From Firmicutes bacterium UBA4874 (GTDB taxonomy: Bacteria > Bacillota > Clostridia > Caldicoprobacterales > DTU083), in NCBI GenBank assembly GCA_002399435.1, contig DHDO01000081.1, positions 3,462 through 12,618 on the forward strand: a DNA stretch of 9,157 nucleotides, read 5' to 3'. The notes below the pieces were generated by a model. That model was not told the origin of the DNA. It ran no database searches and worked only from the letters and a program-made list of their open reading frames with translations. This document shows positions 1-6,726 of the stretch, in pieces; position 1 is the first letter of the stretch; every line of letters starts with the position of its first letter. The translations under genes were made by a program, and so were the position numbers.

Positions 1-347
<347 letters not shown>

Positions 348-395
348 TTAATATCCACTCCAATCCTCTGTTTGTTACCTTTATTTTTATTTTTT

Positions 396-3092
396 CTACC
401 TTTCCATTTGCTCCAGATTGGCAGCCTGTTCCAGAACATGTTTCAACATGACCTGGTATTTCTCCTGCTTTTCCCGCTCTGCCTGTACAATGGCAGCAGG
501 CGCTTTCCGGATAAATCCTTCGTTGGACAGCTTTGCCCCGGCCCTTGCCAGTTCCTTTTCCAGATTGGCCTTTTCCTTCTTCAGGCGCTTCTTCTCCTGT
601 TCAAAATCAATCAGATCCGCCATGGGAATCGTAATCTGTGCCTTTGCGGTTACCACCGATGCGGCATTCACCGGGATTCCTTCCTTCCCGGTCCGGATGC
701 TCACTTCGGATGCACCGGCAAGCTTTTCAAAATATACCTCCGCATTCTGAAACAAAGCGGCATTGCCCGGTTCCACCACCAGGATCAGCTTTGTCTTTCT
801 GGAGGGAGAAACCTCCTTCTCTGCCCGGATATTCCGGACGGCACGGATGACATCCATCACAGCCTGCATTTCTTCTTCTGCATCCTCATTCAGCTCCTCC
901 TGCCGTTGTACCGGCCAGCTTGCTGTCATGATGCTTTCCCCTTCATGAGGCAGATGCTGCCAGAGCTCTTCCGTCAGGAAAGGCATGAAGGGATGCAGCA
1001 GCTTCAGGGTATTGGAAAGGACATAGGTCAGGGTGGAAAGCGCCGTGTCCCGGGCTTCTTCTTCGGTGCCATACAGTCTTGGCTTCACCAGCTCGATATA
1101 CCAGTCACAGAATTCGCTCCAGATGAAATCGTAGATTTTCTGCGCGGCCAGCCCCAGTTCATATTTATCCAGGTTTTCCGTCACTTCCCCAACCAGGCGG
1201 TTGTATCGGCTGACGATCCATCGGTCGGCGATTTCCGGCTGTCCCGCCGGGCTCCATCGGTTCTGGCTTTCCATCTTCCGCATCTGTCCCTGCCCTTCCC
1301 CCGGATTCATGAGAATAAAGCGGGTGGCGTTCCAGATCTTGTTGGCAAAGTTCCGGCTTGCCTCCACCTTTTCGTAATAGAAGCGCATGTCATTGCCGGG
1401 GGAATTGCCCAGAATCAGGCTCATGCGCAGGGAATCCGCGCCATATTGATCAATGACCTCCAGCGGATCGATGCCGTTTCCCAGGGACTTGCTCATTTTC
1501 GTGCCCTGCGAATCCCGGACGATGCCGTGAATCAGCACATCCCGGAACGGAACTTCCTTTGTGTGCTCCAGCCCCGAAAAAATCATCCGGGCTACCCAGA
1601 AAAAGATAATATCGTATGCGGTGACCAGGACATTGGTAGGATAATAATAGGAAAGCTCCTCTGTCTTCTCCGGCCAGCCCAGCGTGGAGAACGGCCACAG
1701 GGCAGAGCTGAACCAGGTATCCAGCACATCCTCATCCTGCCGGAATTGATCATTTCCGCAGCGGCTGCAATGGGTGGGCTTTTCCCTGGCGACTACGGTT
1801 GCACCACATTTTTCACAATAATAGGCCGGGATCCGATGCCCCCACCAAAGCTGCCTGGAGATGCACCAATCCTTTATGTTCTCCATCCAGTTGTAATAAA
1901 TCTTCGCAAACCGATCCGGGACAAACCGGATCTGCCCGGAACGAACTGCTTCAATGGCAGGCTCTGCCAGCGGCTTCATCTTTACAAACCACTGTTTGGA
2001 AATAATGGGCTCCACCGTTGTGGAGCAGCGGTAACATTCTCCTACATTATGTGTGTGCTCCTCGATCTTCACCATCAGGCCCAGTTTTTTCAGGTCCTCC
2101 ACAATGGCCTTTCTGGCTTCATAGCGGTCCATTCCCTCATATTGCCCCGCCTCGGCATTCATGGTTCCATCATCGTTGATGACCCGGATCTGCGGCAGCT
2201 GATGCCGCAGACCCACTTCAAAGTCGTTGGGATCATGGGCAGGCGTAATTTTCACCACACCGGTACCGAAATCCCGGTCCACATAGGTGTCGGCAATGAT
2301 TGGTATCTCACGGTTCGCCAGCGGAAGGAGCACGGTTTTCCCGATGAGATGCTGATATCTTTTGTCCTCGGGATGCACCGCCACAGCTGTATCGCCCAGC
2401 ATGGTCTCAGGCCGTGTGGTGGCAAGGATCACTTTCTCCTCACTGCCCTTTATGGGATAAGCGATGTACCAGAACCAGCCCTGCTTCTCTTTGTATTCCA
2501 CTTCCGCATCGGAGAGGGCGGTTTTGCATTGGGGACACCAGTTGATAATGCGGTTTCCCTGATAAATCAGCCCTTTTTCATACAAACGGACGAACACCTC
2601 GATGACTGCCTTGCTGCAGCCTTCGTCCAGGGTGAAGCGTTCCCGGGACCAGTCGCAGGAAGACCCCAGCTTTTTCAGCTGATCGACAATCCTGCCGCCG
2701 TACTGGTCCTTCCATTCCCATGCCCGCTTCAAAAAACCATCCCTGCCCACATCATTTTTCGTGAGCCCTTCTTCTGCCAGCTTTGCAACTATTTTTGCCT
2801 CAGTGGCTATGCTGGCATGATCGGTGCCGGGTACCCACAGCGTACTGTATCCCTGCATGCGCTTCCAGCGTATCAGAATATCCTGCCAGGTATTGTCCAG
2901 AGCATGACCCATGTGAAGCTGGCCTGTAATGTTCGGCGGCGGAATCACGATACAGAAAGGTTTCTTGTTTTGATCCGGCTCCGCATGAAAATATCCTTTT
3001 TTCATCCATTCCTGATAGATTCGGTCCTCCACCTGACCGGGATCGTAAGTCTTCGCAATATTCCCGGTCTGCCTATCCACTTTTTCGCTCAT
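396..3092 (-). CDS. valS: Valyl-tRNA synthetase
   Basis: This cytoplasmic class I aminoacyl-tRNA synthetase charges tRNA-Val with valine and edits misactivated threonine. The 898-residue protein is full length for the bacterial family. Visible landmarks are the HIGH-type motif HMGH at residues 60-63 after PPPNITGQL. An inserted editing domain follows, with [10 protein letters not shown] (225-234) and [13 protein letters not shown] (282-294). Paired cysteines in WCPQC (185-189), CYRC (353-356), CEKC (426-429) and CSRC (442-445) are likely zinc ligands. [14 protein letters not shown] is at about 409-422, the KMSKS loop is exactly KMSKS (532-536), and an anticodon-binding region follows. The tail from about residue 826 is rich in Lys, Glu and Leu and matches the C-terminal coiled-coil arm that contacts tRNA. 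The ATG at 3092 has a TCCTCC complement (GGAGGA) at 3101-3106, 8 nt upstream. Upstream lie a Val T-box leader and three tandem promoters; lacZ starts 48 bp downstream. Confidence 0.98.
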   Translation of the reverse strand: MSEKVDRQTGNIAKTYDPGQVEDRIYQEWMKKGYFHAEPDQNKKPFCIVIPPPNITGQLHMGHALDNTWQDILIRWKRMQGYSTLWVPGTDHASIATEAKIVAKLAEEGLTKNDVGRDGFLKRAWEWKDQYGGRIVDQLKKLGSSCDWSRERFTLDEGCSKAVIEVFVRLYEKGLIYQGNRIINWCPQCKTALSDAEVEYKEKQGWFWYIAYPIKGSEEKVILATTRPETMLGDTAVAVHPEDKRYQHLIGKTVLLPLANREIPIIADTYVDRDFGTGVVKITPAHDPNDFEVGLRHQLPQIRVINDDGTMNAEAGQYEGMDRYEARKAIVEDLKKLGLMVKIEEHTHNVGECYRCSTTVEPIISKQWFVKMKPLAEPAIEAVRSGQIRFVPDRFAKIYYNWMENIKDWCISRQLWWGHRIPAYYCEKCGATVVAREKPTHCSRCGNDQFRQDEDVLDTWFSSALWPFSTLGWPEKTEELSYYYPTNVLVTAYDIIFFWVARMIFSGLEHTKEVPFRDVLIHGIVRDSQGTKMSKSLGNGIDPLEVIDQYGADSLRMSLILGNSPGNDMRFYYEKVEASRNFANKIWNATRFILMNPGEGQGQMRKMESQNRWSPAGQPEIADRWIVSRYNRLVGEVTENLDKYELGLAAQKIYDFIWSEFCDWYIELVKPRLYGTEEEARDTALSTLTYVLSNTLKLLHPFMPFLTEELWQHLPHEGESIMTASWPVQRQEELNEDAEEEMQAVMDVIRAVRNIRAEKEVSPSRKTKLILVVEPGNAALFQNAEVYFEKLAGASEVSIRTGKEGIPVNAASVVTAKAQITIPMADLIDFEQEKKRLKKEKANLEKELARAGAKLSNEGFIRKAPAAIVQAEREKQEKYQVMLKHVLEQAANLEQMER

Positions 3093-3130
3093 AACGATAC
3101 TCCTCCATTCCTGATTTTATTCCATGTCCC

Positions 3131-3168
3131 AAAATAAAAAAAAGACTCCGTCCCAAAGGACGAAGACT
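3131..3168 (-). terminator. T-box-controlled intrinsic terminator before valS
   Basis: On the minus strand an 11-position stem (AGTCTTCGTCC at 3168-3158 against GGACGGAGTCT at 3153-3143, with one mismatch and one G-U pair) closes a 4-nt loop. It is followed directly by a run of eight T with more T-rich sequence behind it. The 5' arm and loop contain UCGU and CCUUU, which the T-box antiterminator would capture. The two folds are therefore mutually exclusive, as the mechanism requires. It lies 39 nt upstream of the valS start codon. Confidence 0.95.
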
Positions 3169-3390
3169 GTTTCGTGGTACCACCTTTCTTTCTGCCGGGC
3201 CTCCAAAAACAACCCGGCAGACGCTTTGGCCCTATAACGGGAGCGTCCGTAATGACCTGTCGGTATCCCTATCCGTTCGGCCAAAAAGCTCAAAAGCGAC
3301 CTTCCATATTGTCTGTTCCCGGGAGCCTTTCAGCCCGTGAGCTCCCTTCTCTGTAGAAAGACCGATATGTACTCCTCTTTTTCCCTGCCA
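3131..3390 (-). promoter_or_regulatory. T-box riboswitch (tRNA-Val sensing) in the valS leader
   Basis: This transcribed leader senses uncharged tRNA-Val and lets RNA polymerase pass the terminator before valS. The T-box core AAAGGTGGTACCACG lies at 3187-3173. Its bulge UGGU (3182-3179) would pair with the ACCA end of uncharged tRNA-Val. Stem I is recognisable. AGUA (3373-3370) faces GAA (3304-3302) in the S-turn, flanked by helix CAUAU/AUAUG (3369-3365 with 3309-3305) and AAAAG/CUUUU (3381-3377 with 3296-3292). The codon one base after GAA is GUC (3300-3298), a valine specifier. A GGGAGC/GCUCCC hairpin tops stem I. A second hairpin (GACGCT/AGCGTC arms, 3220-3247) and a GC-rich stem III (3192-3220) precede the T-box. 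The antiterminator would be AAAGG (3187-3183) with CCUUU (3159-3155) and ACGA (3175-3172) with UCGU (3163-3160). All canonical parts are present; the exact 5' limit is uncertain. Confidence 0.95.
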
Positions 3391-3413
3391 TTCCTCTATT
3401 TTGTTCTCTTTGT

Positions 3414-3445
3414 CTATTATAACCCAAAATCAGGTATTGTCAATC
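3414..3445 (-). promoter_or_regulatory. valS promoter, unit nearest the gene
   Basis: The -35 TTGACA (3443-3438) and -10 TATAAT (3421-3416) are both perfect consensus, with a 16-bp spacer. Initiation is expected near 3409, giving a leader of roughly 317 nt that contains the whole T-box. Its spacer inverted repeat is the weakened version, ACCTGATTTTGGGT. Confidence 0.9.
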
Positions 3446-3477
3446 GCGTTATAACCCAGAATCGGGTATTGTCAATC
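3446..3477 (-). promoter_or_regulatory. valS promoter, middle unit
   Basis: The -35 TTGACA (3475-3470) is perfect. The -10 is TATAAC (3453-3448), one base off consensus, with a 16-bp spacer carrying ACCCGATTCTGGGT. A start site near 3441 would lie inside the -35 box of the next unit, so initiation here could interfere with the unit nearest valS. Confidence 0.8.
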
Positions 3478-3509
3478 CCATTATAACCCAGAATCGGGTA
3501 TTGTCAATC
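3478..3509 (-). promoter_or_regulatory. valS promoter, unit overlapping the pgsA-like stop codon
   Basis: The -35 TTGACA (3507-3502) and -10 TATAAT (3485-3480) are perfect consensus with a 16-bp spacer carrying ACCCGATTCTGGGT. The TGA inside this -35 (3506-3504) is the stop codon of the pgsA-like gene. No terminator separates that gene from the array, so read-through RNA polymerase would cross all three promoters. Confidence 0.85.
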
Positions 3510-4196
3510 GCCTTTCCCGTTAGAACCAGCGGATTGTTCCAACGGTACATCCTTCTCCGAAAGCTTGCCTTCCCAATCCTTGTTCCACTTTTTCCCTTCT
3601 GTCTTCTGCCCCTTCTCTCCGTCCGGACTTCCCGCGCTCTCCGATCCCTTCAGGACATTATCCTGTCCGGACTCTTCCTTTCTTCTTACGATAGCCGAGT
3701 AAGCATAAGCATACTGCAGGGAAGAAACAACCGTGCTCACAATTGCAGCCCATAAAATGTAATCGGCATAGCGGAAATCGAATACCAGGGCAGTGATGGC
3801 GATGTAAAACAAAACCGTGGCAAATTTGCCATAGAAATTGGATTGTACCACAATCTTTTTTTTACCGTATAAAAGTGCCACTCCGAAAATCATCATCAGT
3901 TCTTTCAATACAACAACGGATACGGCCCAAAGCGGAATCCTGTGATCAATAAACAGACAAATCAGGACGGTCATCAGCATCAGCTTGTCCGCCAGCGGAT
4001 CCATCATTTTCCCCCATTTGGTGATCTGATTGTGACGTCGGGCAATCTCACCATCCAACATGTCAGTCAGCCCTGCAAGAAGAAAAATCAGGAATGCCCA
4101 CATTTCATTATTTGCCAGGCCCTCATTGAAATAGAAAAAAGCATATACGCCAACCAATAAAAACCGTACCAAAGTCAGAGTGTTTGGCAGATTCAT
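3504..4196 (-). CDS. pgsA: CDP-alcohol phosphatidyltransferase (PgsA-like), with long charged C-terminal tail
   Basis: This integral membrane enzyme probably makes phosphatidylglycerol phosphate from CDP-diacylglycerol and glycerol-3-phosphate. The full CDP-alcohol transferase signature D(x)2DG(x)2AR(x)8G(x)3D(x)3D is intact: D45, D48, G49, A52, R53, G62, D66, D70. Several hydrophobic segments span about residues 5-170. The opening MNLPNTLTLVRF is typical of the family. The second half (KELMMIFGVALLYGKK, then QSNFYGKFATV) lacks the SREF-VTGLR-type stretch I associate with classical PgsA, so a paralogue, including a cardiolipin synthase of this superfamily, is possible. After about residue 172 comes a tail of about 58 residues rich in Lys, Glu, Gly and Ser. 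Typical PgsA proteins end near 180-195 residues; this one has 230. I chose ATG 4196 for its family-like N-terminus. GGAGG (4214-4210) is 13 nt away, so TTG at 4202 or 4199 cannot be excluded, but TTG 4220 would place that site inside the gene. Confidence 0.88.
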   Translation of the reverse strand: MNLPNTLTLVRFLLVGVYAFFYFNEGLANNEMWAFLIFLLAGLTDMLDGEIARRHNQITKWGKMMDPLADKLMLMTVLICLFIDHRIPLWAVSVVVLKELMMIFGVALLYGKKKIVVQSNFYGKFATVLFYIAITALVFDFRYADYILWAAIVSTVVSSLQYAYAYSAIVRRKEESGQDNVLKGSESAGSPDGEKGQKTEGKKWNKDWEGKLSEKDVPLEQSAGSNGKGD

Positions 4197-4209
4197 CAAC
4201 AAAAAAGAA

Positions 4210-4214
4210 CCTCC
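4210..4214 (-). promoter_or_regulatory. Ribosome binding site of the pgsA-like gene, start ambiguous
   Basis: GGAGG on the minus strand is followed by TTCTTTTTTG, then TTG and ATG. Spacing is 7 nt to TTG 4202, 10 nt to TTG 4199 and 13 nt to ATG 4196. ATG is preferred on family grounds, but the spacing favours one of the TTG codons. The difference is one or two extra Leu-codon positions before the Met. Confidence 0.6.
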
Positions 4215-4241
4215 GTTCAATATTTCGATATATTTCCCTAT

Positions 4242-4271
4242 GTTATATTATTCGGCTCGGGGACCCGAAAA
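4242..4271 (-). promoter_or_regulatory. Possible promoter of the pgsA-like gene
   Basis: A TATAAC -10-like box (4247-4242) sits 18 bp after a poor -35 candidate TTTTCG (4271-4266). It lies between the nadE terminator and the GGAGG of the pgsA-like gene, where a promoter is needed. The -35 also falls in a small palindrome, TCGGG-TC-CCCGA. The evidence is mainly position and the AT-rich -10. Confidence 0.35.
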
Positions 4272-4284
4272 TCCTCCCTTTTCG

Positions 4285-4309
4285 CCAAAAAGGCCAAAAT
4301 GATTTTGGC
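4285..4309 (-). terminator. Intrinsic terminator after nadE
   Basis: On the minus strand the perfect 7-bp stem GCCAAAA/TTTTGGC (4309-4303 with 4299-4293) closes a 3-nt loop and is followed by CTTTTTGG. It begins 13 nt after the nadE stop codon, so the pgsA-like gene probably has its own promoter. Confidence 0.85.
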
Positions 4310-4321
4310 ATGTCTCCGTCC

Positions 4322-6277
4322 TCACAGCGAGCCGTTCTCCAATTCGGCAGCCGCAGCCTTTAGCTCCCGAAGGTACAACCCGGCGGAGGCGTCGCTGGGC
4401 ATGCGCCAGTCCCCGCGGGGAGACAGGCAGACAGAACCGATCTTTACCCCATCCGGCAGGCAGGACCGCTTGAACTGCTGCGTAAAAAATCGTTTGTAAA
4501 AAACGGTCAGCCATTTCAGAATCTCCCGGGGAGGATACGATGGAAACGCCAGGGTTGCCAGCTTCAGAATCTTGGCAGGAGATAAACCATTGCGGACCAT
4601 GTGGTACAGAAAGAAGTCGTGAAGGTCATAGGGCCCGATGGTTTCTTCCGTCTTTTGGGCAATATGCCCGTCTTTATCCGCCGGCAGCAGCTCCGGACTG
4701 ATGGGAGTATCCAGAATATCCCTCAGCGCCTCTGCGACCCTTTCGTTCTTCGCCGTCTCCGAATACCAGGATACCAGATGCCGCACCAGGGACTTCGGAA
4801 CTCCGGCGTTCACGGCATAGTTGCTCATATGATCGCCGTTATAGGTGCACCAGCCAAGGGCCAGCTCCGATAAATCCCCGGTACCGACGACAAGGCCTCC
4901 TTCCTGATTCGCCACATCCATCAGGATCTGCGTTCTCTCCCGCGCCTGTGTATTTTCAAATGTGACATCATGAACCGAAGCGTCGTGACCGATGTCCCGG
5001 AAATGCTGCATACAGGCCTCCACAATTGATATTTCCCTTGTGGTTATGCGAAGCTCCCGCATCAATGTTACCGCATTCTGATGCGTTCGTTTCGTTGTGC
5101 CAAGACCCGGCATGGTAATCCCGATAATGTTTCTATCGGGAAGGGCAAGAGTGCGGAATGCGTTCGCTGTCACCAGCAGAGCCAATGTGGAATCCAATCC
5201 GCCGGAAACAGCGATCACTGCCTTCTGAATTCCCGTTTTCCTCAGCCGTTCCGCCAGGCCTACAGACTGCAGGCGGAAAATTTCCCTGCATCTTGCGTCT
5301 TTCTCCGACTCATCGCCGGGAACAAAGGGATGAGGATCAACAGAAAAACACTCCTTGACATCCGGATCCCCGTTCCAATCGAACTTTATGAACCGATATT
5401 CCTCCGGCTCCGCCTTTGCCGCAAAACTGTTGCTTCGGATCCGGTCATTCCGGAGCTTCTCAATGTCCATATCATAACAGGTGCAGGCAGAAGGCTCCGG
5501 AAAAATCATCTCTCGGACGATATGCCCGTTTTCAGCCAGTATGGTATGCCCTCCGAAAACCAGATCGGTGGTGGATTCCCCCTGTCCGGCAGAGCAGAAC
5601 ACATAGCCTGCAAGACATCTTGCGGACTGCTGCCGGACCAGCTCCCGCCGGTAATCGCCTTTTGAAACGGTTTCATTGCTGGCAGACAGATTCAGAATCA
5701 GGTTGGCCCCATGAAGCGCATGATGGGAGCTGGGCGGAATCGGCATCCATAAATCTTCGCAGATCTCCACACCGATACATAAATCCGAATTCCCTGCCTG
5801 AAACAGAATATTCTCACCGAATGGAATCTCCTGACCCAGAAGATGTACCGAATCATAGCTGCGGTCCGAAGAGGAAGCAAACCATCTTTTCTCGTAAAAT
5901 TCATTGTAATTGGGCAGGAAGGTCTTTGGAATGACACCAAGAATCCTCCCGGAATGGAATACCACCGCACAGTTGAATAGCCGGTCCTCCGCCTCCACCG
6001 GCATACCCACCGCGGCAAGCACATCACAATGTCTTGTACGGGCCAGCAGTTCCTGCATTGCCTGCCGGGCAGCATCCAGCAGGGAACTCTGGTGAAACAG
6101 ATCACCGCAGGTGTATCCTGTCAGCGATAACTCCGGAAACGCCATCACCTTCACGCCATGGTGATCTGCATCCCGGATCCGATCAGAAATCTCTGCGGCA
6201 TTCCGTGCCGGATCCCCGATCCGGACATCGGGAACTGCTGCAGCAACTCTAGTATATCCATATTTACCCAATTTCAT
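4322..6277 (-). CDS. nadE: Glutamine-dependent NAD+ synthetase
   Basis: This cytoplasmic enzyme does the last step of NAD+ synthesis: it amidates nicotinic acid adenine dinucleotide using ATP and ammonia released from glutamine. The 651-residue length fits the two-domain, glutamine-using bacterial form. The N-terminal nitrilase-type glutaminase domain shows its catalytic triad: E49 in FPELSLTGYTCGD, K118 in PKTFLPNYNEFYE, and C173 in GVEICEDLW. The C-terminal synthetase domain has the ATP-pyrophosphatase P-loop SGGLDS (358-363), then GTGDLSELALGW and YNGDHMSNYAVN further on. I chose ATG 6277 because GGAGGA (6290-6285) is 7 nt upstream and the protein then starts MKLGKYGYTRVAAA, at the nitrilase fold. 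An upstream GTG (6322) would add 15 residues without a good ribosome site. It is flanked by its own promoter and terminator, so it appears monocistronic. No key residue is missing. Confidence 0.97.
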   Translation of the reverse strand: MKLGKYGYTRVAAAVPDVRIGDPARNAAEISDRIRDADHHGVKVMAFPELSLTGYTCGDLFHQSSLLDAARQAMQELLARTRHCDVLAAVGMPVEAEDRLFNCAVVFHSGRILGVIPKTFLPNYNEFYEKRWFASSSDRSYDSVHLLGQEIPFGENILFQAGNSDLCIGVEICEDLWMPIPPSSHHALHGANLILNLSASNETVSKGDYRRELVRQQSARCLAGYVFCSAGQGESTTDLVFGGHTILAENGHIVREMIFPEPSACTCYDMDIEKLRNDRIRSNSFAAKAEPEEYRFIKFDWNGDPDVKECFSVDPHPFVPGDESEKDARCREIFRLQSVGLAERLRKTGIQKAVIAVSGGLDSTLALLVTANAFRTLALPDRNIIGITMPGLGTTKRTHQNAVTLMRELRITTREISIVEACMQHFRDIGHDASVHDVTFENTQARERTQILMDVANQEGGLVVGTGDLSELALGWCTYNGDHMSNYAVNAGVPKSLVRHLVSWYSETAKNERVAEALRDILDTPISPELLPADKDGHIAQKTEETIGPYDLHDFFLYHMVRNGLSPAKILKLATLAFPSYPPREILKWLTVFYKRFFTQQFKRSCLPDGVKIGSVCLSPRGDWRMPSDASAGLYLRELKAAAAELENGSL

Positions 6278-6284
6278 TTTGTAT

Positions 6285-6290
6285 TCCTCC
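6285..6290 (-). promoter_or_regulatory. nadE ribosome binding site, decides the start
   Basis: A perfect GGAGGA lies 7 nt before ATG 6277. This excludes the longer reading from GTG 6322, whose body would run across this site. Confidence 0.9.
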
Positions 6291-6380
6291 AATGAAGGAT
6301 ATCGTTTGTCCGCATCCGGCACTTGATATCATTCTGCATTATCTGTCCTATATTTGGATTTGCTTTTTGTCCTCCATTTC

Positions 6381-6409
6381 ATTATAGCACTCACCCGCCG
6401 GAAACGAAA
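6381..6409 (-). promoter_or_regulatory. nadE promoter with extended -10
   Basis: A consensus TATAAT (6386-6381) is preceded by TGC (6389-6387), giving the extended -10 form TGnTATAAT. The -35 at 17-bp spacing (TTTCGT, 6409-6404) is poor, which the extended -10 can offset. The start site is expected near 6374, leaving a leader of about 97 nt before nadE. Two GATATC sites in that leader (6330-6325 and 6303-6298) could pair as a weak stem; I see no known riboswitch. Confidence 0.75.
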
Positions 6410-6568
6410 CTCTTTTGTCCTGCCTGACCAGATTTTTAGAAACAGCGCCATCTATCGGCTTCCTTCCGATTCCCCTCACGGCGGACATCCTTGCCTTGGC
6501 TGAACATTTCCCACTGCCAGGGCATGTACGGAATTTTCATCCGTCAGTTTGCGCCCATGCCGGGCGCA
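6410..6568 (-). other. Intergenic stretch without a recognised gene
   Basis: This stretch lies between the ABC operon terminator and the nadE promoter. I see no ORF with a ribosome site and no RNA gene. It holds several short inverted repeats. GCGCCC/GGGCGC (6551-6567) comes directly after the U-run of the ABC terminator but has no U-run of its own. TGCCTTGGC/GCCAGGGCA spans 6492-6524, and ATCGG/CCGAT and ACGGA/TCCGT are also present. The strand given is that of the flanking genes only. Confidence 0.5.
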
Positions 6569-6597
6569 CAAAAAAGGCGGCAGGAAAACCCTGCCGC
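6569..6597 (-). terminator. Intrinsic terminator of the sugar ABC transporter operon
   Basis: On the minus strand a perfect 8-bp stem GCGGCAGG/CCTGCCGC (6597-6590 with 6584-6577) closes a 5-nt loop and is followed by CTTTTTTG. This strong rho-independent terminator lies about 130 nt after the binding-protein stop codon and marks the 3' end of the operon. Confidence 0.95.
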
Positions 6598-6656
6598 ACT
6601 CTCTGATCGAAACATCTGCAGATCAAATGAATTGGTCCGTGCTGATGCTTATCCAT

Positions 6657-6686
6657 CCCGCATTCTGTGAAGCGGGCTTTTCACAG
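6657..6686 (-). other. Overlapping inverted repeats in the 3' UTR, pseudoknot-capable
   Basis: Two interleaved complementary pairs lie between the binding-protein gene and the operon terminator. On the minus strand the order is CTGTGAA (6686-6680), AAG, CCCGC (6676-6672 region), TTCACAG (6671-6665), AAT, GCGGG (6661-6657). The 7-bp CTGTGAA/TTCACAG stem and the 5-bp CCCGC/GCGGG stem cross each other. They form either alternative hairpins or an H-type pseudoknot, though the 3-nt loop is short for a pseudoknot. The pairing is seen directly; any role is unknown. Confidence 0.5.
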
Positions 6687-6726
6687 CTGCCCCTCAGCCG
6701 GAGAAAAACCTGAAATATCCTCTCCC

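Larger units (their letters stand above)
3414..3509 (-). repeat. Three tandem 32-bp units, each a sigma-70/SigA-type promoter
   Basis: Three directly repeated units of exactly 32 bp run 3509-3478, 3477-3446 and 3445-3414. All start GATTGACAATACC and carry TGGGTTATAA near their end. The first two are identical over the first 28 positions and differ only in the last few bases. The third differs from them at two spacer positions (both C to T) and at its end. Each unit holds a complete -35 (TTGACA), a 16-bp spacer and a -10 (TATAAT or TATAAC). The spacer carries an ACCC-N6-GGGT inverted repeat, degraded to ACCT-N6-GGGT in the last unit. The array starts inside the end of the pgsA-like gene: its GAT-TGA is the last sense codon plus the stop. 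Tandem duplication of one promoter is the simplest origin. Confidence 0.95.

Noticed and set aside
3414..3509. Short direct repeats as a CRISPR array
   Set aside because: The 32-bp units are contiguous with no spacers, and each is explained as a complete promoter.
4254..4271. TCGGG-TC-CCCGA palindrome as an operator of the pgsA-like gene
   Set aside because: A single copy with a 2-bp centre, and no second instance or known regulator, is not enough to call an operator.
4322..6322. Longer NadE starting at GTG 6322
   Set aside because: The strong GGAGGA at 6290-6285, 7 nt before ATG 6277, lies inside this longer reading, and the extra 15 residues are not part of the nitrilase fold.
6551..6567. 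GCGCCC/GGGCGC hairpin as a second terminator
   Set aside because: On neither strand is it followed by a run of T in the right place. On the minus strand it follows the U-run of the real terminator and is succeeded by AAACTGACGG.
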